In this document: piece by piece, positions 1-7,226 of the stretch
How positions within the stretch are numbered: position 1 is the stretch's first letter
How the letters are laid out: each line of letters opens with the position of its first letter
DNA from: an uncultured Clostridium sp.
Lineage (GTDB): Bacteria; Bacillota; Clostridia; UBA1212; UBA1255
NCBI GenBank assembly: GCA_900555605.1
Contig: USLW01000013.1
Coordinates: 1-16,550, forward strand
Direction: 5' to 3'
Length of the DNA: 16,550 bases
Program-made: the position numbers and the translations under genes
Notes under the pieces: model-generated
Told to the model about the DNA's origin: nothing
Database searches by the model: none
Seen by the model: the letters and a program-made list of their open reading frames with translations, nothing else

Positions 1-183
1 AACTGCCGCCGATGGGATGTGCCCGTAGAAAATTACAGGCAAAGCGTTGCGGCGCTAAAAGCCTACGCCTCCTCCGGGCGAGAGCAAGAGGTGATTGATG
101 CAGCAGTCCTTTATTTCAATCTTTCCGCCGCAGAGCAGCAGCATTATTTCGGAATGATCTCTGATGAACGCCTGCGCAAATAG
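1..183 (+). CDS. C-terminal part of an unrecognised protein (partial)
   Basis: Frame 1 is open from the first base to a TAG stop at 181-183 and gives 60 residues ending in DERLRK. The start lies outside the window. The peptide is hydrophilic and probably helical, with many Ala, Gln and Glu residues (for example KAYASSGREQEVIDAAVLYF). It has no membrane segment and no motif I recognise. Codon use looks like that of the neighbouring genes, so I treat it as the real end of a gene and not a chance frame. It faces the minus-strand operon that ends at 419, and the two are separated by the palindromic region. No function can be assigned. Confidence 0.6.
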   Translation, partial: NCRRWDVPVENYRQSVAALKAYASSGREQEVIDAAVLYFNLSAAEQQHYFGMISDERLRK

Positions 184-207
184 CTTAGCTTCGGCAGCTG
201 AGCCGCG

Positions 208-234
208 AAAAAGGCGCCTGCCTGTTTCGCAGGC
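208..234 (-). terminator. Possible minus-strand terminator
   Basis: Read on the minus strand, GCCTGC and GCAGGC form a 6-bp GC-rich stem around a 7-nt loop. Three bases later there is a run of five T. It could end transcripts of the minus-strand surface operon, whose last stop codon is about 185 bases upstream. The T run is short and the stem is modest, so this is tentative. Confidence 0.3.
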
Positions 235-275
235 CAATACTTCCTTGCGATAAACCGGCGGCTGTCATCCGGTAA

Positions 276-395
276 ATGGGGCTGTAAAAAAACGCGATAA
301 AAGTAAAAATCGCACATGATAAATTCCGGCCAAACCACGGTTTACCGTGAATTGGCCGGGAAGCTTTTGGGAAAAGGCGTTTTTTACAGCCCCAT
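276..395. repeat. Nested palindromic element with about 20-bp terminal inverted repeats
   Basis: The ends 276-295 (ATGGGGCTGTAAAAAAACGC) and 377-395 are inverted copies that differ only by one A/T in the homopolymer run. Between them is a second, independent hairpin at 324-362. Its outer arms are TTCCGGCCAA and TTGGCCGGGAA, which match except for one extra G. Its inner arms are CACGGT and ACCGTG, around a TT loop. A smaller pair, GCGAT (294-298) and ATCGC (309-313), is also present. The 120-bp layout of terminal inverted repeats around a palindrome resembles a MITE or intergenic repeat element. I see no clear target-site duplication. It might also act as a transcription barrier between the two converging genes, but neither strand has a good T run after the inner hairpin. 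Confidence 0.6.
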
Positions 396-418
396 CGTCG
401 TATGTCTGGCCAGCCCCT

Positions 419-1333
419 TTATTCGCGTCTCATTCTGCGTTTCGTTGCAGACACCGCACCTGCCAATACTGCGGCTGCACAGATACAAGCACAAAGGAAA
501 TCCGCATCACCGGTCTCTACAGGTTCCAATCCGCCCTTTACGATAAACGGCTGTTCTGCCACTACCGTGCCGTCTTTGTTTCTCATCACAACCTTATATG
601 CACCTGCCGGAATATCAATATAAGGCTTCACCTCGGCATTGTCCGGAGTAGGACAATAAAAATCAAACAAATCCAGAGCAACGCCTGGCTGAATAACCGT
701 ATAATCCTGCGTGGTCTCCGTAAGCGTAAAGTATGCATAATAAATACCTGCATTCTGACCAGGCACACTGTCTTTTAAGTAAAGCACTACGGAATCTGTG
801 TCTCCGCCGGTTGCCGTCACCATAATCGGTTCCCCTTCTTCATAAACTTCTTTGTTCAGCGATAAAGAACGTTCAATGCCGGCAGTAATCGTAAATTCTT
901 TTGTGGCTAAAACAGAACCACTTGTGGCTCTGACTACAATTTTATAATTTCCCTCTTTCAGAGCCTTTGTTTCGGCATCAATAAATGGTTTCACATCATT
1001 CGGATTCTCCGGAGTCGGACAAGCCCACTTTAAAAGATCGCTGGCAACGCCATTGTCCAGCTTTGTATACGATTCCCTTCCTGTTATGGTATTATCAAAA
1101 CAAGCATAATAAATACCACCGTTCACGCCGGGCGTCTTATCCTTTTGGTAGACCACCACATAATCTGTATCTTCACCTGTAGCGGTAACCAGAATTGTTT
1201 CTCCTACTTCATAAACGGTTTTATCCGTCGACAAGGAACGTTCCGCTTCTGCCCGCACCTGTATCACAGGCAGAAAAGACAGCAGCAAACAAACCGCCAA
1301 TAAACCTAAAATACCCTTACTCACATATTTCAT
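419..1333 (-). CDS. Membrane-anchored surface protein with two Ig-like modules
   Basis: Exported protein of 304 residues. It has a Sec signal peptide (residues about 1-29, ending near QVRA), two modules of about 115 residues each, and a C-terminal hydrophobic segment followed by KRRMRRE, which should anchor it in the membrane facing outward. There is no LPXTG sorting signal. Each module starts with a pattern like RSLS-x-(D/N)K-x-VYE-x-GE, goes on through VTATG-x-DTD and PG-x-x-x-GIYYA-x-F, has a Cys-Pro-Thr-Pro stretch, and closes with a Y-K-(I/V)-V strand and a T-(I/V)-x-x or FIV end. This is the look of a beta-sandwich (bacterial Ig-like) fold. I chose ATG at 1333 because AAAGG lies 10 bases upstream; a GTG at 1339 would be too close to it. 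It is the last gene of the four-gene minus-strand operon, 20 bases after its paralogue. Ligand unknown. Confidence 0.85.
   Translation of the reverse strand: MKYVSKGILGLLAVCLLLSFLPVIQVRAEAERSLSTDKTVYEVGETILVTATGEDTDYVVVYQKDKTPGVNGGIYYACFDNTITGRESYTKLDNGVASDLLKWACPTPENPNDVKPFIDAETKALKEGNYKIVVRATSGSVLATKEFTITAGIERSLSLNKEVYEEGEPIMVTATGGDTDSVVLYLKDSVPGQNAGIYYAYFTLTETTQDYTVIQPGVALDLFDFYCPTPDNAEVKPYIDIPAGAYKVVMRNKDGTVVAEQPFIVKGGLEPVETGDADFLCACICAAAVLAGAVSATKRRMRRE
1163..1280 (-). repeat. Duplicated segment, copy 1 (signal peptide end and start of module 1)
   Basis: This segment aligns without gaps to 2113-2200 over its first part. I count about 5 mismatches in 80 bases between 1171-1250 and 2121-2200. 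Similarity continues with small indels to about 1280. It covers the signal-peptide end and first strands of the first Ig-like module in both paralogues, so one gene arose from the other or the two exchange sequence. Confidence 0.85.
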
Positions 1334-1353
1334 ATACACCCAACCTTTCTTAA

Positions 1354-2280
1354 TTATTTTCTCTTTTTAAGAACAACTATCACAATTACTGCAATTACAG
1401 CAGCCGCAACTACGCCTACAATCATCCAGACAGCAGTATTGGTACCGTCTTGAGAAGAATTGGCTGGTTTTGTTGTGGGATCAGTCGTATCATCCGGTTC
1501 TGCAGTCACAATCTTTGCCGTTGTCGGAGTCGGGCTCGGCGCTTCCGTTGCATTCGGGTCTTCTGTTGCATTGGGATCCTTTGTCGGAGTCGCCAGCCGC
1601 CAGACAACCTCAAATGCCTGCTCTGCCACCACCGTACCGCTGTTATCCCGTATGACAATCTTGTACGCGCCTTCCGGTATATCTATATACGGAGCTACCT
1701 GCGGATTTGAGGGGGTGGCGCAGAACCAGTCAAATACATCGATCGGTACATGATTTTCAATTAAAGTGTAGTCTGCTCTTGCTCCTATTGACGTATCAAA
1801 CGCAGCATAATAAATACCGGCATCCTGACCCGGAATATAATCCTGTGGATAGAGACATATATAGTCCGTCGCTTCCCCGGATGCCGTAACCAGAATCGCC
1901 TCTCCCTCTTCATAAACCGTCTTATCCAAGGATAAAGAACGTCCCGTGCCTGCTTCCGGATCTGTTCCCGCTGCCGTTCCCGGCGTCATATCCTGTACTG
2001 CGAAAGCCCCCCCCTTTTCCACCGTCTTTATTGATGTGTCATTCGTAAAAACTGCGTAATAAATTCCTGAATTTTGTCCCGGGACATCGTCTTCTCTGTA
2101 AAAGCCAACAAAATCCGTATCTTCACCTGTGGCGGTAACCAGAATTGTTTCTCCTACTTCATAAACGGTTTTATCTGCTGACAGGGAACGTTCCGCTTCT
2201 GCCTGCACTTTTACAGGCAGAAAAGACAGCATTACACAGACCGCCAGCAAACCAAAAATACATCTGAATCCATTTCTCAT
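1354..2280 (-). CDS. Membrane-anchored surface protein, Ig-like modules with Pro/Thr-rich stalk
   Basis: Paralogue of the next gene downstream, 308 residues. It has a signal peptide ending near KVQA and then a first module that breaks off after the GIYYAVF motif (about residue 70), lacking the second half seen in all other copies. A short linker (TPGTAAGTDPEAGTG) and a complete module with DWFCATPSNP and YIDIPEGAYKIVIR follow. A Pro/Thr/Asp-rich stalk (about residues 225-275, with two DPNATE units) leads to a hydrophobic helix (MIVGVVAAAVIAVIVIVVL) and KKRK. That layout places the modules outside the cell, held away from the membrane by the stalk. AAGGAG lies about 9 bases before ATG 2280, and the gene begins 25 bases after the PHP lipoprotein gene. 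Function beyond binding or display is unknown. Confidence 0.85.
   Translation of the reverse strand: MRNGFRCIFGLLAVCVMLSFLPVKVQAEAERSLSADKTVYEVGETILVTATGEDTDFVGFYREDDVPGQNSGIYYAVFTNDTSIKTVEKGGAFAVQDMTPGTAAGTDPEAGTGRSLSLDKTVYEEGEAILVTASGEATDYICLYPQDYIPGQDAGIYYAAFDTSIGARADYTLIENHVPIDVFDWFCATPSNPQVAPYIDIPEGAYKIVIRDNSGTVVAEQAFEVVWRLATPTKDPNATEDPNATEAPSPTPTTAKIVTAEPDDTTDPTTKPANSSQDGTNTAVWMIVGVVAAAVIAVIVIVVLKKRK
1543..1578 (-). repeat. 18-bp tandem repeat, two copies, in the stalk
   Basis: 1543-1560 and 1561-1578 are two imperfect copies of an 18-base unit encoding DPNATE. They lie inside the Pro/Thr-rich stalk. Short in-frame repeats like this usually allow the stalk length to vary between strains. 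Confidence 0.75.
2113..2230 (-). repeat. Duplicated segment, copy 2 (signal peptide end and start of module 1)
   Basis: Partner of 1163-1280. The near-identity is concentrated here and drops sharply further into the two genes, including their second modules. That pattern fits a local duplication or gene conversion better than uniform divergence of the two whole genes. Confidence 0.85.
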
Positions 2281-2305
2281 AACTCTCCGCTCCTTTTTAT
2301 ATAAA

Positions 2306-4555
2306 TTATTTTACAATCCATACCGGATTGGAAAACGCAAAACCGCCCATATAATCCGAATCACCGAATAACGAATGCTGCGTGTACACTTCTACTCTGT
2401 AAAACTCATTTTCCGCCACATCAATTTTTTGACTGTATTCAAACAGATGTGCCCCCTTGGATCCTTTTGCATCCTCATAAAGCACCTTTACTTCCCGATT
2501 CTTATAAGCGGTATCCACATCGCCGCCTATTGTATATCGATATAAGACCACCTTTTTAATTGTCGAATATTGGTCCGCAGCTCTGATTTTCACAGTTGCC
2601 GTGCCGTTTTCCGGAAGCAGCAAAGACTGTCCGTTGCCGGCGCCGCTAATAGAAAAACGCAATTCCGGTCCGTTTGTTCCATAGAAGGTTCCATTCTTCA
2701 GCGCTTGAATGATGTTCTCTTCATTCAATTCATTGATCAGCACCGCGTTCCCTGCCGTACCCACAATCTGATCGGTATGACCGTCGGTATTGCAAATGCC
2801 ATAGTAATGCTGCTCACCTTTCAGATTATAACGATCCCACCACTCAAACGCATCATCCGTCCATTCTGAATGCCTACGATAATTATGTCCATCCTCATTG
2901 TAGACCTCAATTCCGGTAAAACCCGTGTAATAATCCACTTTCGTCGGATCCGTTCCCACTCCGGGCCAAATCCAGCGGCCGTCTCCAGTGTAAAACGGAT
3001 GCGCAATATAGCACAGCCCGCCTTCCTCAATAATCGTATCCATAATTTCCTGCCATTCCCCTACTGTGGGCCGGATCGCCGCCATGATTTCCCACATACC
3101 GCCAGTATATCCCGCTGGATGCATGTAAGTCGTATTATATTCCAGCATGTGGCCATAGTTGGTCGTAATTTCATTTCCCACAATCGGAATAAAGTCCGTA
3201 AGGCCTTTTGCCGCAGCCCGGGCAAACGCTTTATTGCCGGGATTGCAGTTGTGTTCCGTAGTCAGAATCCACGCATGGCCTTTGTGATACACGGAAAGAA
3301 AGTTATCTTTTAAAGGGCTGTGGCCGTCGCTTAGCGTACTGTGCGTATGCGCATCTCCCACATAATAGCCTTTGCCATCGGCAATCAGGCGGAAGGATTC
3401 TTGAGATAAAATTTTATTGCTTTTTGTCAGTAATTGTACCGAACAAAGTCCGCTGCCGCCTTCCTGTATAGTGAAATCATATTTGAAATCAGCCGATCCC
3501 TGGGCTTCAACCACAATCGCCAGCTGATCCGCATGGGCATTATGCGTCATCAAAAGCGGCCGCTCTAACTTTACTTTAAACGTTCTATCAGTATCTGTGT
3601 GGTTTTCCAGTGTACCGGTAATAGACATGGTGTTTCCTGCCGCTGCCTCTCCTGTCAGAACTACATCTCGCATAATATAGCTTTCCACCTCGGCAGACCC
3701 ACGGTTTTCAAGCGTTTGTGGATCCGTTATTACATTTTTAAAGCTCTGATAAGCTTGCTGAACCTCCTGTTCAGTCAAAGCACCGCTGTAAAGCGCTGCC
3801 TTCGTATAGATAGATGCGCCTGCCGCATAATCCGTGATTGTTTTGCCGGTCCCGATATCAGCACCGATTACATAGATAAAAGGAGACTCGCCGAATGTCA
3901 GACCCGATACATGCAATGTATTCTGCAACTGGCCATTCACATAAAACAGGATCTGATTTTTCTCGGCATCATAAACACCCATCAGATGATACAATTCTCC
4001 AATCCGTATTTTTTCCTTTCCGAAAACCGTTCTGTAATCTGTATCAAAATGTTGGAATTTAAAGAAACCGTTATCAAACCAAAGCCCAAACATCCCGTTC
4101 TGCGTGGAAGAAAAAATTCCGATTTGCCGATTGCCCGGCTCCTCTGTATACTGTACTGCCGCTTCAATACTGTAGCCGCCGGACAGTGTCTTCTGAAATG
4201 CTTCCTCTTCGGCATAAGCAGATAAATCGACGCCCATGGCCTGTTTATCCTCTCCCGTATTCCGGTATCCCGGAATTGTCGCAGTTATGCCCTGATGTGT
4301 TACTGAGACAGGCTCCACCATACCGCTGCCTTCTGTTCGGAACGAAGCATTGTGCGCCAGATCCGCATAGGTCCCGTCACGATAGAAGCACACATCCGCA
4401 ATGACATGATTCTGATATAATGAAAACCCCTCTTTTACGGCAGAATCCGGAATCGCCGGAGGCCCGCTTTCAGCAGGATCCGCAGTTTCTGGACTGCATG
4501 CATATAAACTCAGGAAAACCATCAAAAGCAACCCGATGATACCTTTTTGTTTCAT
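2306..4555 (-). CDS. LamG-like plus PHP-domain metallohydrolase lipoprotein (CehA/McbA type)
   Basis: Exported lipoprotein of 749 residues. The lipobox LYAC places the lipid on Cys20. Residues about 60-275 look like a concanavalin/LamG-type sandwich (GYSIEAAVQYTEE, GMFGLWFDNGFFKFQHF, FYVNGQL). Residues about 295-395 form a further beta domain. The PHP domain spans about 398-625. Its expected metal ligands are all visible: DAHTH (His403, His405), SDG (Asp410), TTEH (His435), GNE (Glu462), YIAHP (His519) and NTDGH (Asp591, His593). A C-terminal beta domain (about 630-749) follows. CehA/McbA-type proteins are metal-dependent hydrolases, and some act on phosphoesters or carbamate-like bonds, so the substrate here is open. 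The LamG part suggests a surface glycan or glycoprotein target. GGAGGAG lies 6 bases before the ATG. The gene is 19 bases downstream of the TIM-barrel gene. Confidence 0.9.
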   Translation of the reverse strand: MKQKGIIGLLLMVFLSLYACSPETADPAESGPPAIPDSAVKEGFSLYQNHVIADVCFYRDGTYADLAHNASFRTEGSGMVEPVSVTHQGITATIPGYRNTGEDKQAMGVDLSAYAEEEAFQKTLSGGYSIEAAVQYTEEPGNRQIGIFSSTQNGMFGLWFDNGFFKFQHFDTDYRTVFGKEKIRIGELYHLMGVYDAEKNQILFYVNGQLQNTLHVSGLTFGESPFIYVIGADIGTGKTITDYAAGASIYTKAALYSGALTEQEVQQAYQSFKNVITDPQTLENRGSAEVESYIMRDVVLTGEAAAGNTMSITGTLENHTDTDRTFKVKLERPLLMTHNAHADQLAIVVEAQGSADFKYDFTIQEGGSGLCSVQLLTKSNKILSQESFRLIADGKGYYVGDAHTHSTLSDGHSPLKDNFLSVYHKGHAWILTTEHNCNPGNKAFARAAAKGLTDFIPIVGNEITTNYGHMLEYNTTYMHPAGYTGGMWEIMAAIRPTVGEWQEIMDTIIEEGGLCYIAHPFYTGDGRWIWPGVGTDPTKVDYYTGFTGIEVYNEDGHNYRRHSEWTDDAFEWWDRYNLKGEQHYYGICNTDGHTDQIVGTAGNAVLINELNEENIIQALKNGTFYGTNGPELRFSISGAGNGQSLLLPENGTATVKIRAADQYSTIKKVVLYRYTIGGDVDTAYKNREVKVLYEDAKGSKGAHLFEYSQKIDVAENEFYRVEVYTQHSLFGDSDYMGGFAFSNPVWIVK

Positions 4556-4574
4556 GTCTTTCTCCTCCTCTTAA

Positions 4575-6899
4575 TTAATCTATCAATTCTCCGTAAACTT
4601 CCATTTCCGCAATTTCAACACAATACCCGGCGGATGCCGTCCCCGAACGAGTCAGCTTTGTTGCGGCGAATTGAACATAACGTGCTTGTATGGGCTCAAT
4701 TTCTAATGTACGTACATCCTGACGCTGCGGAGTATTATCATGCTTCATCTGTTTGACGGCTGTCCACTGAACGCCGTCTTGGGAAACCCGGATTTCATAA
4801 TCATCCGGAAAAACATTTACACCATTCCATACCTTTTGCGGCGTCAGTACAACACGTTCTACTTTATAACTTCCCAACAGATCGATTATGATCCATTCTT
4901 CTGCGTTTTCGGTGGAATTTCGATTCATTCCGCTGGACCAGACTTTAGATGTACCATCGTTAATATAGGTATAATGGCAGTTCCAATCCGGCTGATCCGT
5001 ACTGGAGGAATAACTTAAAACCGGTTTATGCAATGCAATATTTTCGCCATCTGTATAGGCTGGCGGTTCATAAGAAGTAGCAATATGGTCTTCAATAGAA
5101 CCGTCATCATGATAAACCGCGATCTCACCGATTTCACAGAAGCAATTCCCCTCCGATAGCAAAAAATCCGTTACCACCAGACGCATATAGCGTGCCTGTA
5201 TCGCATGAAAACGAAATACCGGTACTTTGGTACGGTCCAGGATATCATTTTCTTCTCTCACAACCTCCGTCCATTCCCGGCCATCTGCCGAAGTCAGAAT
5301 CAGAAAGGATTTCGGAAAATAAGCCCCGCAGCGAACACCATTGCCCATCGGATACAAGTCCACGCGATTCAGCGTCTCTATATCACCGAAATCCAATGTG
5401 ATATATTGTGCCCTTCCGTCCGTGGTTATCAGTTTTGCACCGTTTCCATCTGTTCCTTCTCCGTCATGCACATCACATAAGAAAGCAGTACCGTCCCCTG
5501 CCGCGCTGCTGGCAAAGAGACGGGCAGAGACAGCTAAATTTCGTGATCTTTCATGACTATCTTCAACTAAATTCCCGTCAATCACCTGAAATACCGCACC
5601 GTCGCCGGCTGCCAGCTGCAGCGTCAGCACCCCGTTTTCCACCGGCGCATCCACCAGCGCTCCGGTACGCTCGTCAACCATCTTCAGCCGAAGCGCTCCT
5701 ACATCCAGACGGATCTGCTGTGTTTTTCTAAAATCTTTGTTTACAATCATGAAATACGAATTCTCGTCGCTGCGCGGCTGAATAACAGATAAGATAACAT
5801 CTGTTTTATCGATTGCTTGTATCGGGAAGTCATTCGGAATTTTTTTATAAGCACCGGGAGTTCTTATCATACTGTGGTAAACTGCCACTGCATCGCCGGA
5901 AGCCAGATACGTCCCCAGACGATGGATTTTTTTGTTGATTTCACACACTGCGAAAAAAAGATCCGTCGGTTCATAATCCCTATCAAAAATAGCATTGCTG
6001 TATGTACCTTCCCCGCTGGGGGGCGTTCCCCATGTAAAAAACTTAAGTTCTTTTACACCGTACGCCAATGCCGCCATCATATTGTAACGCAGATCAGCGG
6101 CAGTCGGTCTCCGATAATGATCCTGATATCCGACAGACTGTACGTATACCGCTGTGTTTTTTCCGGTAGCCAGCGCGGCGCGGCGCAGATCATCATAATT
6201 TCTGAATAATTCAAGCTCATTAACGCCGCCGTTTAAATCAAAGCAATAGGTATCCAAAGACAACGTCCCGCCGTAAGGAATCAAGCTTCCAAAATCGGTT
6301 AGACGTTTATAATAGGTTCCCTCCGGATAACATCCTCTCGGCAGGAAGTTGATATTGATATACGAATCCGGACAGACAGAACGCAGTAAATTTTCCACAT
6401 CGGCATAAACATTCGGATTGACCGGCTCATCCACCACATAAAAGCCGGCAAATCCCGGTAAATCCTTATATTCTTCAGCAATCTCCAGCAGCGCTTCATC
6501 GGTTTGTTCAAGGCACGTCTGAATGCGGTAATCTCTGGAATAAATACGCAGACCGTGTTCCGCAGCTTCTGCCATAATCTGCTTGTACTTATCTGCCGTA
6601 TGGCCTTCCGCGACCCATACAGGATCCACATATATATGAGAAACCACATCAATTTCCGCTTCATTCATATAAGCAAATTGTCTTTTCCGTACCTCTTCGT
6701 CGTGCAGTGGTACCAGATATGCATTAATAATAATATTGTCCCGCGTAATCGGCTGTACATTGTTCATTGGCAGCATATAGTCCTCCTTTTTGTCCTGTTC
6801 AGGCTGATTGCTCCGGCGGCACCCCGGCAGTATGAAAAGCAGCAGTAATGAGAAAAGTATGATTACAGTCAGCTGCCATCTCCTGAATATTGGATTCAT
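4575..6899 (-). CDS. TIM-barrel glycoside-hydrolase-like lipoprotein with two discoidin (F5/8C) domains
   Basis: First gene of the operon, 774 residues. The lipobox ILPGC puts the lipid anchor on Cys27. Residues about 52-345 read as a (beta/alpha)8 barrel: INAYLVP, FAGFYVVDEP with Asp157-Glu158 at a strand end, NINFLPRG, TAVYVQSVG and LKFFTWGTPP. The DEP motif is where many clan-A-like glycosidases carry the acid/base glutamate. I cannot identify the second catalytic residue or the GH family. A small beta domain (about 370-440) follows. Two discoidin/CBM32-like sandwiches come next, about 453-597 (ITLDFGDIETLNRVDLYP, ARYMRLVV) and about 618-770 (WIIIDLLGSYKVERVVLTP, ARYVQFAATK), which normally bind sugars. 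GGGAGG lies 11 bases before the start. It is probably a cell-surface glycosidase, or a barrel that only binds sugar. Confidence 0.85.
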   Translation of the reverse strand: MNPIFRRWQLTVIILFSLLLLFILPGCRRSNQPEQDKKEDYMLPMNNVQPITRDNIIINAYLVPLHDEEVRKRQFAYMNEAEIDVVSHIYVDPVWVAEGHTADKYKQIMAEAAEHGLRIYSRDYRIQTCLEQTDEALLEIAEEYKDLPGFAGFYVVDEPVNPNVYADVENLLRSVCPDSYININFLPRGCYPEGTYYKRLTDFGSLIPYGGTLSLDTYCFDLNGGVNELELFRNYDDLRRAALATGKNTAVYVQSVGYQDHYRRPTAADLRYNMMAALAYGVKELKFFTWGTPPSGEGTYSNAIFDRDYEPTDLFFAVCEINKKIHRLGTYLASGDAVAVYHSMIRTPGAYKKIPNDFPIQAIDKTDVILSVIQPRSDENSYFMIVNKDFRKTQQIRLDVGALRLKMVDERTGALVDAPVENGVLTLQLAAGDGAVFQVIDGNLVEDSHERSRNLAVSARLFASSAAGDGTAFLCDVHDGEGTDGNGAKLITTDGRAQYITLDFGDIETLNRVDLYPMGNGVRCGAYFPKSFLILTSADGREWTEVVREENDILDRTKVPVFRFHAIQARYMRLVVTDFLLSEGNCFCEIGEIAVYHDDGSIEDHIATSYEPPAYTDGENIALHKPVLSYSSSTDQPDWNCHYTYINDGTSKVWSSGMNRNSTENAEEWIIIDLLGSYKVERVVLTPQKVWNGVNVFPDDYEIRVSQDGVQWTAVKQMKHDNTPQRQDVRTLEIEPIQARYVQFAATKLTRSGTASAGYCVEIAEMEVYGELID

Positions 6900-7116
6900 T
6901 GCAAATAAAACCTCCCTGCTTTATAAGTTTCACTGATCATACGTTAACACAGCCGAACACTTTTCTGCTATTTCTAAAAAGACCACTTTTGTCATTTTTT
7001 CGACTTTTTGGCTGATTACAGAATCCTTCAGCCTTCCTCTGCATAAAACTATACATTTGAGTATGATACAGGTTACACCGCTGAAAACACGGATTGATTC
7101 GGCTGCGGAATACATC

Positions 7117-7164
7117 TTGAATATTTTGTAAATCTGCGTTAAACTCTCTGCATACAGTAGAGTT
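7117..7164 (+). promoter_or_regulatory. Promoter of the MerR-family gene with overlapping operator dyad
   Basis: A conventional promoter is visible: TTGAAT (7117-7122), a 17-bp spacer and TAAACT (7140-7145), with a start expected near 7152. A dyad lies across the -10 and start point: AACTCT (7142-7147) and AGAGTT (7159-7164), with inner CTG and CAG. Counted from ACTCTC to the final GTT, the site is 22 bases long, the same as the dyad at 8160-8181 in front of the oxidoreductase gene. A dyad covering the -10 region predicts self-repression. Confidence 0.6.
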
Positions 7165-7174
7165 CAGGAGGGTA

Positions 7175-7199
7175 GCGTGAAAAATAAAATTTTTCACGC
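7175..7199. repeat. Perfect 11-bp inverted repeat in the MerR gene leader
   Basis: GCGTGAAAAAT (7175-7185) and ATTTTTCACGC (7189-7199) are perfect inverted copies around an AAA loop. They lie between the predicted transcription start and the ribosome site (7211-7220). No T run follows the 3' arm, so it is not a standard terminator for either strand. It may be an RNA hairpin in the 5' leader or a second protein-binding site. Confidence 0.7.
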
Positions 7200-7226
7200 G
7201 GAAATTGCGAAAGGATGGAGATGATT

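Larger units (their letters stand above)
6900..7226. other. Divergent intergenic region between the surface operon and the MerR gene
   Basis: About 327 bases with no convincing gene. The right part holds the regulator's promoter and operator dyad (7117-7164) and a hairpin (7175-7199). The left part, 6900-7110, must contain the promoter of the minus-strand operon. I see only weak candidates there, for example TTAACG and TATAAA in minus sense at 6920-6947, which would start transcription inside the ribosome site. It is not clear whether the MerR protein also acts on the surface operon; no third copy of its dyad was found here. Confidence 0.6.

Noticed and set aside
324..362. Inner hairpin as a standard rho-independent terminator
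   Set aside because: The stem is strong but neither strand shows a run of T directly after it.
419..2280. LPXTG-type sortase anchoring of the two Ig-like proteins
   Set aside because: Both end in a hydrophobic helix and basic tail, but no LPXTG or similar motif precedes the helix.
3599..4225. Plus-strand open frame of about 208 residues inside the PHP gene
   Set aside because: It is antisense to a well-supported coding sequence, has low-complexity composition and no recognisable motif or ribosome site.
6920..6947. TTAACG-16-TATAAA as promoter of the surface operon (minus sense)
   Set aside because: Transcription would begin inside the ribosome site of the first gene, so the true promoter is probably further upstream.
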